64,000 nucleotides of DNA from QHWK01 sp035259385 (GCA_035259385.1 DATFWL010000257.1:49436-113435), one strand, 5' to 3'; positions 8,300 through 17,105 are shown, numbered from the stretch's first letter. A program made the numbers and translations. Notes: generated by a model from the letters alone, not told the origin.

Positions 8300-9406
8300 G
8301 TGGCAGAAAAGTCGATAATCGCAGGAATCGCGCCACGACCCAGCCGACCCGAGCGGCAGCATCTCGTCGCGATCGTCGCCTTCGACGGCGTGGTGCTCGG
8401 CGACCTTGCCGCACCGTGCGAGGTGTTCGCGCGCGTTCGCGACCGCGACGGGCATCCGGCGTACGACGTCCGCGTGTGCGGGGTGCGTTCCACGGCCGCG
8501 TCGGCACATGTCAACCTGACCGTTCGATGGCCATTAACGACGCTCCGAAAAGCAGACACGATCGTAGTACCCGGGATCGATGACCTGGAACGCTCGATTC
8601 CGGAGGTGCTGCTCACCGAACTGCGCCGGGCCATCGCCCGCGGCGCGCGCGTCGCGTCGATTTGCACCGGGGCGTTCGTTCTGGCGCGAACCGGCGCCCT
8701 CGACGGCCGCATCGCCACGACGCACTGGCGTGCCGCTTCGGAACTGGCGCGCCGGTTTCCTGCGATTACCGTCGATCCCGACGTGCTGTACGTCGACCAC
8801 GGTGCGGTGCTGACGTCGGCTGGCGCCGCCGCCGGATTGGATCTGTGTCTTCATCTGGTCCGACGCGACTGTGGCGCAGAGATCGCCGCGCAGGTCGCTC
8901 GGGCCGCGGTGATGCCGATGGAGCGCGCCGGCGGTCAAGCGCAGTTCATCGTTCACGAACGGCCCGATCTCCCGCATTCGACGTTCGGCCCGCTGCTGAT
9001 CTGGATCGAACAGCATCTGCGCAACGACCTGTCGTTGCCCGTCGTCGCCCGTCACGCGGCAATGAGTTGTCGGACGCTCAGTCGCCGCTTCCGCGAGCAC
9101 GTGGGGATGACGCCGGCGGCGTGGATCGCGAGAGCCCGAGTCCGCGAAGCACAGCGTCTGCTGGAAACGACGAAGCTGTCGGTGGAGGCAGTCGCCGAGA
9201 GGGCCGGCTACGGCTCGGCAACAGTGTTGCGCGATCGATTCGCCGTAGTCGTCGGTGTCAGTCCCTCGACGTACCGCCGCTCATTTTCGTCACTGCGCGC
9301 ATCCGCTCCGGCCGCCCCATCAACCCGAGTGCCTGGGCCGCCACGCCATCAGTCCTTGCGTCGGCACTCTATGCGCGCTGGCACGCGTCACTGCAAGTCA
9401 GGCTAG
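8300..9406 (+). CDS. GlxA-type AraC-family regulator (DJ-1/PfpI plus AraC domains)
   Basis: 368 residues from a GTG start (VAEKSIIAGIAPRP). The N-terminal half is a DJ-1/PfpI amidotransferase-like domain: FDGVVLGDLAAPCEVFARV, VVPGIDD, and ARVASICTGAFVLARTGAL with the nucleophile-elbow cysteine in ICTGAF. The C-terminal half is a double helix-turn-helix AraC domain: LPVVARHAAMSCRTLSRRF and VEAVAERAGYGSATVLRDRF. This architecture is that of GlxA/FtrA/CdhR regulators, which control catabolic genes. GTG at 8300 is chosen because the frame upstream encodes only antisense of the divergent DUF6010 gene. DUF6010 is its only close neighbour and a candidate target. Confidence 0.88.
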   Translation: MAEKSIIAGIAPRPSRPERQHLVAIVAFDGVVLGDLAAPCEVFARVRDRDGHPAYDVRVCGVRSTAASAHVNLTVRWPLTTLRKADTIVVPGIDDLERSIPEVLLTELRRAIARGARVASICTGAFVLARTGALDGRIATTHWRAASELARRFPAITVDPDVLYVDHGAVLTSAGAAAGLDLCLHLVRRDCGAEIAAQVARAAVMPMERAGGQAQFIVHERPDLPHSTFGPLLIWIEQHLRNDLSLPVVARHAAMSCRTLSRRFREHVGMTPAAWIARARVREAQRLLETTKLSVEAVAERAGYGSATVLRDRFAVVVGVSPSTYRRSFSSLRASAPAAPSTRVPGPPRHQSLRRHSMRAGTRHCKSG

Positions 9407-9580
9407 TTGTGTGTCAGAACGCCGCGATTTCTGCGGTACGTTAGAGTCGAGGAAAACGTCGCGTCCGCGGATACTTCGCAAGTCGAACAACTGACCTGAA
9501 CTGTCTGGAACTGCAGGACAATACGATACGGACGGCCTCGTCCTGGCTATACATCCCGTTACAGCAAGGAGCCCGACCAG

Positions 9581-10396
9581 ATGCAATCCCCGCCCATCAG
9601 CCAGGCCGAGATCGACGCCCGAATTCATCGCCACGTCGACGAACTACTGGAGATGTGGCGGGCCGAGCAGGGCGCCTCGAAGACCAAAGACCTGCAGCTG
9701 ATCGCATCGGCGATTCCCTTTCCGCGCAGCCAGGCCATTCGCGCGCTGGATCTCTGTTGCGGTCCCGGGGATGTGGGCAGAGCCATCCGACAGGTGTACC
9801 CGAACGCGCAAATCGATTGCATCGATCGAGACCCGTTCCTTACTTCGATCTGCCGAGCGGTAAATCAGCGGGATCGCATACCTGGAACGCTCGTCGTGAG
9901 AGACCTGGAGGACGATGGCTGGCTGGACGAGCTTCCAGGCGACTACGATGTCGTGGCGGCGGTCAATGCGCTTCATTGGTTCGACGCGGGGCGGGCGGCG
10001 CAACTCGTCGACGACGTTCACGGGATGCTGCGGGGAGGAGGGCTATTTCTGCTCGCAGAACCCGTCTGCGCTGAGACACCCTTCGTGGCTGGATTCGACG
10101 AGTGGAAGGCCAAGCAGCCTCCGCGCTACACGCGCGAGAACTGGCAGCGGTTCTGGTCGAGGGCCAACGCGCTCCTCGGCTATGACCACACGACACTATT
10201 GGGCTCCCGCGATGGCAATCGCATTGGAGACGGCCTGTCGGTCGCGGGATGGATACGCTTGCTCGAACGCGCCGGGTTCGGGCTCGTTGACGTGCTCCTG
10301 AGAGATGCTGATCAGGTAGTCCTCGGCGCAGTGAAATCGATCGATCCTATGGACGCTACGGAGCGTCCTTCGATGCTTTGGCGAGAACGAAATTGA
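9581..10396 (+). CDS. Class I SAM-dependent methyltransferase
   Basis: 271 residues, start supported by AAGGAG upstream. The Rossmann SAM motif I is ALDLCCGPGDVGRAI around residues 55-69, motif II IDCIDRDPF, and motif IV/V VVAAVNALHWFD. The C-terminal part (TRENWQRFWSRANALLGY, GWIRLLERAGFGLVDVLLRD) is typical of small-molecule methyltransferases. Substrate is unknown. The 175-base region before it contains no gene. Its 3' end overlaps that of another methyltransferase on the opposite strand by 41 bases. Confidence 0.85.
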   Translation: MQSPPISQAEIDARIHRHVDELLEMWRAEQGASKTKDLQLIASAIPFPRSQAIRALDLCCGPGDVGRAIRQVYPNAQIDCIDRDPFLTSICRAVNQRDRIPGTLVVRDLEDDGWLDELPGDYDVVAAVNALHWFDAGRAAQLVDDVHGMLRGGGLFLLAEPVCAETPFVAGFDEWKAKQPPRYTRENWQRFWSRANALLGYDHTTLLGSRDGNRIGDGLSVAGWIRLLERAGFGLVDVLLRDADQVVLGAVKSIDPMDATERPSMLWRERN

Positions 10397-10991
10397 GGTT
10401 GTTCATGCCGACGGCTCCTTGCCGAATCGGCCGCAGGCCTGCTTCTTCCAGCAGCCTGACGATGTCTTCGACGTCGACGTAGCCGTGACGGTGGAAGCGC
10501 GCCAGAAATCCGCGACGATTCGGACGTCCAAAATCCACGGCGAGCACCCGCCCGTCACTCTTCAGGACTCTCTTGATCTCCGCCGCACACTGCTGGCGAG
10601 TCGTCCGGGGCAGGTGGTGGAGCATCAGCGTGCTGAACACAACATCGAAGGTGGCATCGGGAAACGGGAGGCTTTCGGCCACGGCAACCTGAAATCTCGT
10701 GTCCACCGCGGCCTTCGCCGCCTTTCGACGCGCTCGCGCGATCATCGGTGGCGACGGATCGATCCCCTGAACGCTTCCGGCCGCACCCACGTGTCGACTG
10801 GCCGCGATCGCCAGGGTACCAGTGCCGCAGCCGACATCGAGCACGGCGTCGCCGTCTCGAAGGCCGGCGAGGCTGATGATCCGCGCCCGCAGTTCGTCCT
10901 CCCGGCCGCGCGTCAGCAGCCACGCCAGAAGGTCGTACGGCGCGGCCCAGCGGATGAGTGCTCCATGAGTTCGCGGTGCGTGTTGTTCCAC
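10356..10991 (-). CDS. Class I SAM-dependent methyltransferase (UbiE-like)
   Basis: 211 residues if started at the GTG at 10991 (VEQHAPRTHGALIRWA), which has GGAG seven bases upstream; the frame itself extends to 11072. Motif I is AVLDVGCGTGTLAIAAS, followed by VQGIDPSPPMIARARRKA and the UbiE-like stretch ESLPFPDATFDVVFSTLMLH. The C-terminus has RVLAVDFGRP and DIVRLLEEAGLRP. It probably methylates a lipid-like or small substrate. It is unrelated in detail to the convergent methyltransferase, and the two overlap by 41 bases at their ends, so the tail encodes protein on both strands. Confidence 0.85.
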   Translation of the reverse strand: MEQHAPRTHGALIRWAAPYDLLAWLLTRGREDELRARIISLAGLRDGDAVLDVGCGTGTLAIAASRHVGAAGSVQGIDPSPPMIARARRKAAKAAVDTRFQVAVAESLPFPDATFDVVFSTLMLHHLPRTTRQQCAAEIKRVLKSDGRVLAVDFGRPNRRGFLARFHRHGYVDVEDIVRLLEEAGLRPIRQGAVGMNNLNFVLAKASKDAP

Positions 10992-11126
10992 CCGGTGGCT
11001 CCACGCCCAGCATAGACTGGAATCGCGCGGTGTCGACGAACATGCCGCCGCAGCGCATCCGTTAACGAACACATCCGACGTGTTTGTTCGTTTTCCGAGG
11101 GAAGGGAGGCATAGTCTCGTGTCAGG

Positions 11127-12044
11127 TCAGCGCGGGTGCTTCGCCGCTCCCATGCTCAGCATATTCCCCAACGCATAATTTCCCTCGTGGCATGCGTATT
11201 CGAAGAGGCGGTATCGATCGTCCCTGTTCAACGGAAACGCCACCGTCCACGGCCTGGTATAGACGTTCGGATCCTCGATCGTCACCGTGTACTGAATCGT
11301 GGCGGCATCGACGCGGGTCAAGCGCTCGACGAGGTGACACGCCTGGCTTTGCGGAATGCCGCGAATCCAGCCTGCCGCGACGTTGGTGGCAATCCAGCTC
11401 TTGCCATTGAAGTTCGTGGTGTCCACGACCAGCGTGTCGCCCTCCCAGTGACCGCGCGAATCCCCCTCCCACGACCTGATGCTGGGATCGAGATGCGGAC
11501 GCCCGTCCAGCGGAATCACCCGTGCTTCGTGGATCATTTCCGAATGGATCACGAAGTGGTCCGCCGTCTGCACAATCTGATGACCGTTGTTGTAGGCACC
11601 GGGAAACAGTGATCCGGGTACGCCGCGCGTGATGCAGCGCTCCCACGGCCCGTAGTGTTCGAGGGAATCTTCGGGAAGCGCAGCGTCGTGGTCCCGCTTT
11701 TCAACGGCCTCCCGTCTGAGTGGCACTTTGCCGTCCGGCGGATCGACGACCATCGACGGCCGTCGAGGGCTGACGGGACTGTCCGGCACGAGCCAGTCGG
11801 CGGTACTGACGGCCGGCCCTTGAGGCCGCCGTTCGTCGGCGTTCAGCCGTTCGAAGGGTGTCGGGTCGTAATTCGTCCAGACTCCCTGAAAGTCGGGGTG
11901 TCCGGCCGCCGTCCGAGCGACGGTCCACGTGCTGCGCGAAGTGTCTCGACTGGACTGTGAAAATCCCGGGACGAACGCGGTGCGGGCGAGCAGGATCGCC
12001 GGAACGGCGAGCAGTGTCACGAAGCTTCGGGACCATCGGAACAT
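11127..12044 (-). CDS. Exported acidobacterial protein of the 'HPDFQGVWT' type
   Basis: 305 residues with an N-terminal signal sequence (WSRSFVTLLAVPAILLARTA). The mature part begins TAAGHPDFQGVWTNYDPTPF. Proteins with this phrase are very numerous in Acidobacteria and are of unknown function. Further landmarks are EHYGPWERCITRGVPGSLFP, YNNGHQIVQTADHFVIHSEM and SWEGDSRGHWEGDTLVVDTT, suggesting a beta-rich, lipocalin-like fold. It has a GGAAGG-like ribosome site. It is divergent from the secreted carboxymuconolactone-decarboxylase-like gene with about 100 bases between them, and the two may be co-regulated. Confidence 0.75.
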   Translation of the reverse strand: MFRWSRSFVTLLAVPAILLARTAFVPGFSQSSRDTSRSTWTVARTAAGHPDFQGVWTNYDPTPFERLNADERRPQGPAVSTADWLVPDSPVSPRRPSMVVDPPDGKVPLRREAVEKRDHDAALPEDSLEHYGPWERCITRGVPGSLFPGAYNNGHQIVQTADHFVIHSEMIHEARVIPLDGRPHLDPSIRSWEGDSRGHWEGDTLVVDTTNFNGKSWIATNVAAGWIRGIPQSQACHLVERLTRVDAATIQYTVTIEDPNVYTRPWTVAFPLNRDDRYRLFEYACHEGNYALGNMLSMGAAKHPR

Positions 12045-12144
12045 GTGCGTTCGCCTTCCGAGCTGAACGGGGACGCCTCGGACAATGCCGATGCGGGATC
12101 ACCATCCCATCGCGCGTAGTATAGGCGGCACAAGGGGACACATC

Positions 12145-12810
12145 ATGACTCGATTTGTGATCGCCTGCGTTGCCGCGTTCGCCCTGGCCGGAATCGCCGA
12201 CGCTCAGGCCCCCGCGACACAGCGTCCCGATCCTCGCACCATCCGCCTGCGCGGCAACCGATTCAAGCCGCTCACCTACGACGAGATGACACCGGCGCAG
12301 AAGACGATGCTCGAGCACCTGGTGGCGGGGCCGCGCGGCGGCGCGAACGGCCCCTTCAACGTCCTGTTGCGGAGCCCGGAGATCGGCGACCTCGCGCAGG
12401 AGTTCGGCGCAGCAACGCGGTTCAAATCCTCGCTGCCGCAGCGGCTGTACGAGCTGGCCATCCTGGTCACCGCCCGGCACTGGACGTCGCAGTTCGAGTG
12501 GCAGGCGCACCATCGGTCGGCGCTTCAGGCCGGCCTCAGCGCGGCGATCGCGGACGCGATCGCGGAAGGGCGTCGTCCGTCGGCGATGCAGCAGGACGAG
12601 GAGGCGATCTACAACTTCTGCTCGGAGCTGCTGACGACCAAGCAGGTGAGCGACGCGACATTCGATGCAGTCAAGAACGCCTTCGGCGAACGAGGCATAG
12701 TGGATCTGATCGCCGTGACCGGCTGGTACAACACCGTGTCGATGCTGCTGAACGTGGATCGCTACCCGGTTGACGACAGCACGCAGCCCCCGCTCAAGCC
12801 GCTCAAATGA
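12145..12810 (+). CDS. Exported carboxymuconolactone decarboxylase-like (AhpD-fold) protein
   Basis: 221 residues from ATG at 12145 (MTRFVIACVAAFALAGIADA), a clear Sec signal peptide that decides against the longer frame from 12085. The mature protein has the CMD/AhpD fold signature: RLYELAILVTARHWTSQFEW, then QAHHRSALQAGLSAAIADAI, then NAFGERGIVDLIAVTGWYNT. The AhpD-type CxxC is absent, so a peroxidase-reductase role is unlikely; the His pair may be catalytic. Export of this fold is unusual outside Acidobacteria and relatives. A stem-loop follows the stop. Confidence 0.85.
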   Translation: MTRFVIACVAAFALAGIADAQAPATQRPDPRTIRLRGNRFKPLTYDEMTPAQKTMLEHLVAGPRGGANGPFNVLLRSPEIGDLAQEFGAATRFKSSLPQRLYELAILVTARHWTSQFEWQAHHRSALQAGLSAAIADAIAEGRRPSAMQQDEEAIYNFCSELLTTKQVSDATFDAVKNAFGERGIVDLIAVTGWYNTVSMLLNVDRYPVDDSTQPPLKPLK

Positions 12811-12818
12811 TCCGGCGG

Positions 12819-12848
12819 CCGCGTGAGCGTGTCGAGAACCTCACGCGG
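12819..12848. terminator. Hairpin between convergent genes
   Basis: Perfect nine-base arms CCGCGTGAG and CTCACGCGG with a 12-base loop, starting nine bases after the stop at 12810 and before the end of the convergent GHMP kinase at 12926. No long T tract. A bidirectional transcription stop is the best reading. Confidence 0.5.
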
Positions 12849-12925
12849 TTGGCATCGACGTGTCGACGGTCGCAGTCGTTTGTTCGTCGTCAATCCTCGT
12901 CGGCCCGATCGTGTCCTGACCGCGC

Positions 12926-14404
12926 TCACGCCGGGTCGAGGCGGATCGCCCCGATGCGGGCGGAGCCCGGAGAACTGCCTTCGAAGACGTACGCGTCGCG
13001 GCCGGTCTCTCCGGCATACTGACGCGCGACGGCGCGGACCGCGCCGCCCGCGTTCACGTCGGCGAGGAGCGCGACGGTCCCTCCGCTCCCGCCGCCGGTG
13101 ATCTTGGCGCCATGGATGCCGTGCGCCGGGCCCGCTTCGCGTGCCAGCGCCACGAGCCTGTCAGTGCCGTCGGAGCCCAGGCCGCACGCCGAGTAGCTCG
13201 CGTGCGACTCGTACATCAACCGACCGAGGCCTGCGGCATCGGGTCCGGACGCCGCAGCGCTGAACGCATCACTCACGTGGCGCGCCCACTCCGTCACGCG
13301 CTCGTGCTCGTACACCGGGTGTGCGGCCGGATTCCGGATGGCGTAGCGGCGCGACGGATCGACGCGGGTCACGAGGTCCGTAGTGCCCTGGTAGCGCGCC
13401 AGGAACGCAGACCCATCGAGAGCCGAAGGGATCTCTGGTGCGAACCGGCTGAAGACGGCGGTGCCGACATTGGCGAGATACCCATGCCAGCGCGGATCAT
13501 CCACGCGCACGTGGCCCGCGCGCGCTCCCGGCATCACGCACAACCCGACCAGATCCGCGAGGATCCGGTATCCCATGAACGCGCCGACGCGCACGGCACC
13601 ATAGTCTGCGCCGGTTACCGCGTGACGGATCCCCGAATCGATCCCCCACACGCCCAGGCCATCCGGGATTCGTATGCTGCCCCGGAACTCGGCCGGCTGG
13701 CACAGCAGCGCCATGAGGCTGTCAGCCTCGCCGCAGATCGACGTCATCTGATCCATCACGCCGCACGGCGCACCCACGATCAGGTTCTCCACCTGCTGGC
13801 AGCGGACCGCCCGGGTCCTCGGCTCGATCGGCACCTGCCACGCCTCGACGACGGCCTCCATCGTCGCAGCTTCGATGGCCGCCGACGAGCTGACGCCCTT
13901 CCCCTCGGGGACGTCCGACTCGATCAGGATGGCCGCGCCAGCGGCGACCTTCACGTCGTGCTCGCGAGCCAGCACGTGGAACACGCCGGCGACGTACGCG
14001 GCCCAGTGCCTGGACGGATCGGCGGCGAACCAGTCGTGCACCGCTTCGTACGGACGGTTCGCGTCGGCGACGAGGTCGCTCGGAACGTCGCAGCGGCGCT
14101 CGTGGCCGCCGTGTCCGATCGAGGTGATCGAAATCCGCCGTTCGGTCCACGGGCGGACGGCGACGCGTGTCGCCTCACGAATCGGCCACTGCAGGACGAG
14201 GGCGCCCGAGTAGTCGGCGATCCCGCCCATGACGTCCAGCCGTCCTGGCGCGCGGGCCACGAACACGGGACCGTCGTCTGCGTCGGCGCTCGCGGGCTGG
14301 GGCCAGGCACCGGCGTTCACGCGCGCCGCGACATCGTTGGCGAATCGCGCGAGATCGGGCACCTCCTCGGGGACGCGCGACGCCAGGCGAAGCGCACCTC
14401 TCAC
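12926..14404 (-). CDS. GHMP sugar kinase resembling L-arabinokinase/galactokinase
   Basis: 492 residues from a GTG at 14404 that overlaps the previous stop as GTGA; the frame continues upstream only as antisense. Motif 1 RAPGRLDVMGGIADYSG lies at 51-67, motif 2 PEGKGVSSSAA at 166-176, and motif 3 GAKITGGGSGGT near 440. The first motif differs from classical GalK (which has an IGEHTDY-type sequence) and matches my memory of plant L-arabinokinase ARA1 and its bacterial relatives. It phosphorylates a sugar at C1 with ATP. With galT and an IMPase-like gene it forms a three-gene operon, so galactose or L-arabinose salvage to a UDP-sugar is the likely job. It is longer than GalK (~380), with an N-terminal extension of about 45 residues. 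Confidence 0.85.
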   Translation of the reverse strand: MRGALRLASRVPEEVPDLARFANDVAARVNAGAWPQPASADADDGPVFVARAPGRLDVMGGIADYSGALVLQWPIREATRVAVRPWTERRISITSIGHGGHERRCDVPSDLVADANRPYEAVHDWFAADPSRHWAAYVAGVFHVLAREHDVKVAAGAAILIESDVPEGKGVSSSAAIEAATMEAVVEAWQVPIEPRTRAVRCQQVENLIVGAPCGVMDQMTSICGEADSLMALLCQPAEFRGSIRIPDGLGVWGIDSGIRHAVTGADYGAVRVGAFMGYRILADLVGLCVMPGARAGHVRVDDPRWHGYLANVGTAVFSRFAPEIPSALDGSAFLARYQGTTDLVTRVDPSRRYAIRNPAAHPVYEHERVTEWARHVSDAFSAAASGPDAAGLGRLMYESHASYSACGLGSDGTDRLVALAREAGPAHGIHGAKITGGGSGGTVALLADVNAGGAVRAVARQYAGETGRDAYVFEGSSPGSARIGAIRLDPA

Positions 14405-15408
14405 GCAATCAATCCACGGCGTGCCAGCGCCCGCTGCAGATGCGGTTCGACCTGCGCTCGCACGGCCTGGTTCGCGTAGCCGATCCACGCCACGTCCGCC
14501 GCGACGTCGAGCGGCGCGTCGAGCAACCGGCCGCGCTCGTCGGTCACAGACACGCCGGCTTCGCGCGCGATCAGTTCCGTGCAGAGATCGTACGGATGGC
14601 AGCAGAGCGCGGCGCCGCCGCCGCGCCGCCGCTCGAAGAGCGATCTCAGATCGGCGACGAATCGATCGTGGCCGGCGATCAGCTCGTAGAGCTGACCGCC
14701 CGTGCAGATGTACTGATCCTCGAATGACTGCGCCTTGCCTGCGCGCGGAGGCCCGAGCACGGCTTCCACCAGTTCGTCGTCGATCGCGGCGAGCTCGGCC
14801 CGATTGCCGGGGAAGAACCGCGACAGCATGGCGAAGCCGTGCGCGATCGTCGGGGCGGTCGACGGGCGCACATCGAGAGGGCGATTCTCGCCGGTGAGCC
14901 GGTTGAAGCGGAGCGCCGACACGCCGTGACCTCGGACGGCCCAGATCTCGTCGCACAGGTGCTGCTTGACCAGCGGAATCTCGGTCTGGATCGCCAGCTC
15001 GATGTCGGCCAAGGTGCGGGCGCCGGGCCCCGCCGCCACGCCGGTCAGGATCCATGCCGGACGCTTCTGGTACATCAGGCCGCGCGTCCCGTCGATCGGA
15101 TCCACGATGATTGCCCACCGCGTCGCGTCCCGATCGGCGCCGCTGGGCAGGACGATCTCGCCGCCCGGCAGACCCTCGGCCACGAGCAGCACCGGCGCAT
15201 CCCGCGTGGCCATCGTCCGGCCGATCTCCCCGACGAGCAGGTGCTCCGCGACGCGATCGATTGCATAGATCGTGTCTCCTTCTTGATCGCGCGCGATGCC
15301 GGAAAGCGTTGTCACAGCTCCCTGTTCGCAGGCCGCGACGACATCGCGACGGATTCTGCGATGCAGGGCCTGGACGGGCGCCAGAAGAGGATGCACGACG
15401 GCAGGCAC
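14401..15408 (-). CDS. Inositol monophosphatase-like phosphatase
   Basis: 335 residues, GTG start. It has the IMPase metal-site motif IVDPIDGTRGLMY near residue 130, an N-terminal acidic pair in SGIARDQEGDTIYAIDR, and the C-terminal LCCHPYDLCTELIAREAGV, where IMPase normally has WDxAAG. It therefore belongs to the family but is divergent at the C-terminal motif. It lies 15 bases after galT and overlaps the sugar kinase by four bases, so it is translated with them. A sugar-phosphate substrate linked to the pathway is more likely than inositol phosphate; this is inference from context. Confidence 0.82.
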   Translation of the reverse strand: MPAVVHPLLAPVQALHRRIRRDVVAACEQGAVTTLSGIARDQEGDTIYAIDRVAEHLLVGEIGRTMATRDAPVLLVAEGLPGGEIVLPSGADRDATRWAIIVDPIDGTRGLMYQKRPAWILTGVAAGPGARTLADIELAIQTEIPLVKQHLCDEIWAVRGHGVSALRFNRLTGENRPLDVRPSTAPTIAHGFAMLSRFFPGNRAELAAIDDELVEAVLGPPRAGKAQSFEDQYICTGGQLYELIAGHDRFVADLRSLFERRRGGGAALCCHPYDLCTELIAREAGVSVTDERGRLLDAPLDVAADVAWIGYANQAVRAQVEPHLQRALARRGLIA

Positions 15409-15423
15409 GGCTGAACGTCCGGG

Positions 15424-16449
15424 TCAGGCGGACGTCGAACGATAGTGCGGTCCGCCGGCGGCCGCGAGCTCGGCCGCCTTTTCTTCAGGAGACGTGTCAG
15501 CGAGAAAGTTGCCCCCGCCAATCTCAGGACCGGCCAGGTACTTCAGCAGGTTCGGCCGGCGCAGCGGCGGGTGGAACTCGATGTGAAAGTGGAAGCCTGC
15601 GGTGTCTCCCTTCACCGGAGCCTGATGGAGCGTCATCACATAGGGAAACGCCATCTGCCAGAGGTTGTCGAAGCAGATCACCACGTCGCGGAGGACGGTC
15701 GCGAGATCGCGTCGTTCGCCGAGGTTCAGCTCCGCGACCGTCGCGACGCTCCGCAACGGCGCGACATAGGTTTCATACGCGTATCGTGCGAAGTAAGGGA
15801 CGAACGCGATCGCACTGCCGTGCCTCATGAAGATGCGGCGCGCGTCCTGCTGTTCCGCGGCAAGGATGTCCTGAAACAGGATCCTCCCCGTTTCCTCGAG
15901 GTGCCGGCGGCCGGCCGCCAGCTCCGCCTCGATGTACTTGAACGTGAAGTTGGTCGCGTAGATCTGGCAATGCGGGTGCGGATTGCTGACGCCGACGACC
16001 TCTCCCTTGTTCTCGAAGATCAGCACGCAGGTCACGTCGGGATGTGTCGCCAGTTCGTGCATCTGCTGCTGCCAGGTCTGCACCAGCGCATCGACGCCGT
16101 CCACGTCGAGCTCGGCGAGCGTCACGTCGTGCCGCGGACTGTAGCAGACAATGCGCGCGACGCCCGTCGCCGGCCGGTTCCGGTACATGCCCGCGGGCGG
16201 CGTCAACTCTCGAGGCGCGCCGGCGCCAACACATGGGTGATCGTTGTCGAACACGAACGTGCCGCTGTATCTCGGATTCACCGCGCCGCTGACCCGCGCA
16301 TTCCCGGGACAGAGGTAGCACGTCGGATCGAACGCCGGCGGTCTCGGCGTCCCACTGCGTACCTCGGCGCCCGACCACGGCCGCGACTGCCGGTGCGCCG
16401 CGACGATGACCCATTCCTCGCGCAGCGGATGCCACCGCTGTTCCCACAT
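15424..16449 (-). CDS. galT: Galactose-1-phosphate uridylyltransferase
   Basis: 341 residues, usual for GalT. The start MWEQRWHPLREEWVIVAAHR is at 16449; the frame continues upstream without homology. Zinc cysteines are at 44 and 47 (CYLCPG) and the catalytic NPHPHCQ motif is at 156-162, where the His becomes uridylylated. Further landmarks are NPRYSGTFVFDNDHPC and GFHFHIEFHPP. The reaction exchanges UMP between UDP-glucose and a sugar-1-phosphate in the Leloir pathway. It is the first gene of an operon with the IMPase-like and GHMP kinase genes. No galE or galM is nearby. Confidence 0.93.
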   Translation of the reverse strand: MWEQRWHPLREEWVIVAAHRQSRPWSGAEVRSGTPRPPAFDPTCYLCPGNARVSGAVNPRYSGTFVFDNDHPCVGAGAPRELTPPAGMYRNRPATGVARIVCYSPRHDVTLAELDVDGVDALVQTWQQQMHELATHPDVTCVLIFENKGEVVGVSNPHPHCQIYATNFTFKYIEAELAAGRRHLEETGRILFQDILAAEQQDARRIFMRHGSAIAFVPYFARYAYETYVAPLRSVATVAELNLGERRDLATVLRDVVICFDNLWQMAFPYVMTLHQAPVKGDTAGFHFHIEFHPPLRRPNLLKYLAGPEIGGGNFLADTSPEEKAAELAAAGGPHYRSTSA

Positions 16450-16616
16450 GCGAGCAGATGTTATCAAGCGCCGGATGCCGCGGCTTCCGATTCGAGAAAG
16501 CCGAACTACAATCCGTCCCGCGCCTTCGGAAGAATGGTCGATGGCCACGCGCGCCGCCGCGCGTGTGGTTCGGTCTCGTTGTTTCCAGACGGGAGTTCGG
16601 GCGTTCGTCGCCGCGA

Positions 16617-17105
16617 TCACTCATGGTCGGAGCGGTCGCGACCGGCATTTCCGTGGAGTTCTGTTCGCAGCCCCCAGAGAATGAGGCCGAACGACGCCAG
16701 TCCTGTCGGAGCTGACGAGTACGCCAGGATCGCGATGAACGTCTCCTGGCCCGCCGTCCCCCGAGAAAGCCCGTGCGGGAGTTCGCCCATCAGCCGTATC
16801 GTGTCGACGCCAACGCCCCAGATCGCCGCAACCGTGTACGCGGCGAGGATGGCGAGCGTGCTGTAGACGAGACACCAGAACGCGACGCGGGCCACCGTCG
16901 CCGTCAGCCTCAAACGAGACCATAGCAGGCCGAGCGCCAGGAGCAAGACGCCCTGAAACGCACTGAGCGTGTGGACCGACAACCCGATGCGTTGCGAGCC
17001 CAGATACGGAATGACGAAACCATCGAGGGACGAATAGAGGATGAGCGCGATTCCAAGCTGCAGAAGGCGCTGACCCTGTCGCGCCAGAAGAACAGGCGTG
17101 GACAT
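16617..17105 (-). CDS. Hydroxylaminobenzene-mutase-like membrane protein
   Basis: 162 residues from the ATG at 17105, which has AGGAG six bases upstream; an ATG two codons earlier touches the ribosome site and is less likely. Four hydrophobic helices with RQGQRLLQLGIALILYSSLD, PYLGSQRIGLSVHTLSAFQG, LLLALGLLWSRLRLTATVAR and a late SFGLILWGLR. This spacing and the 'RxGLSxH' segment match hydroxylaminobenzene mutase (HabA/HabB), which rearranges hydroxylaminobenzene to 2-aminophenol in nitroarene breakdown. The match is from memory of the family; related uncharacterised membrane proteins cannot be excluded. No other nitroarene genes adjoin it. Confidence 0.65.
   Translation of the reverse strand: MSTPVLLARQGQRLLQLGIALILYSSLDGFVIPYLGSQRIGLSVHTLSAFQGVLLLALGLLWSRLRLTATVARVAFWCLVYSTLAILAAYTVAAIWGVGVDTIRLMGELPHGLSRGTAGQETFIAILAYSSAPTGLASFGLILWGLRTELHGNAGRDRSDHE

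Noticed and set aside
13112..14479. 455-codon plus-strand frame opposite the GHMP kinase
   Set aside because: Arg/His/Ala-rich shadow with no motif; the kinase motifs on the other strand are unambiguous.
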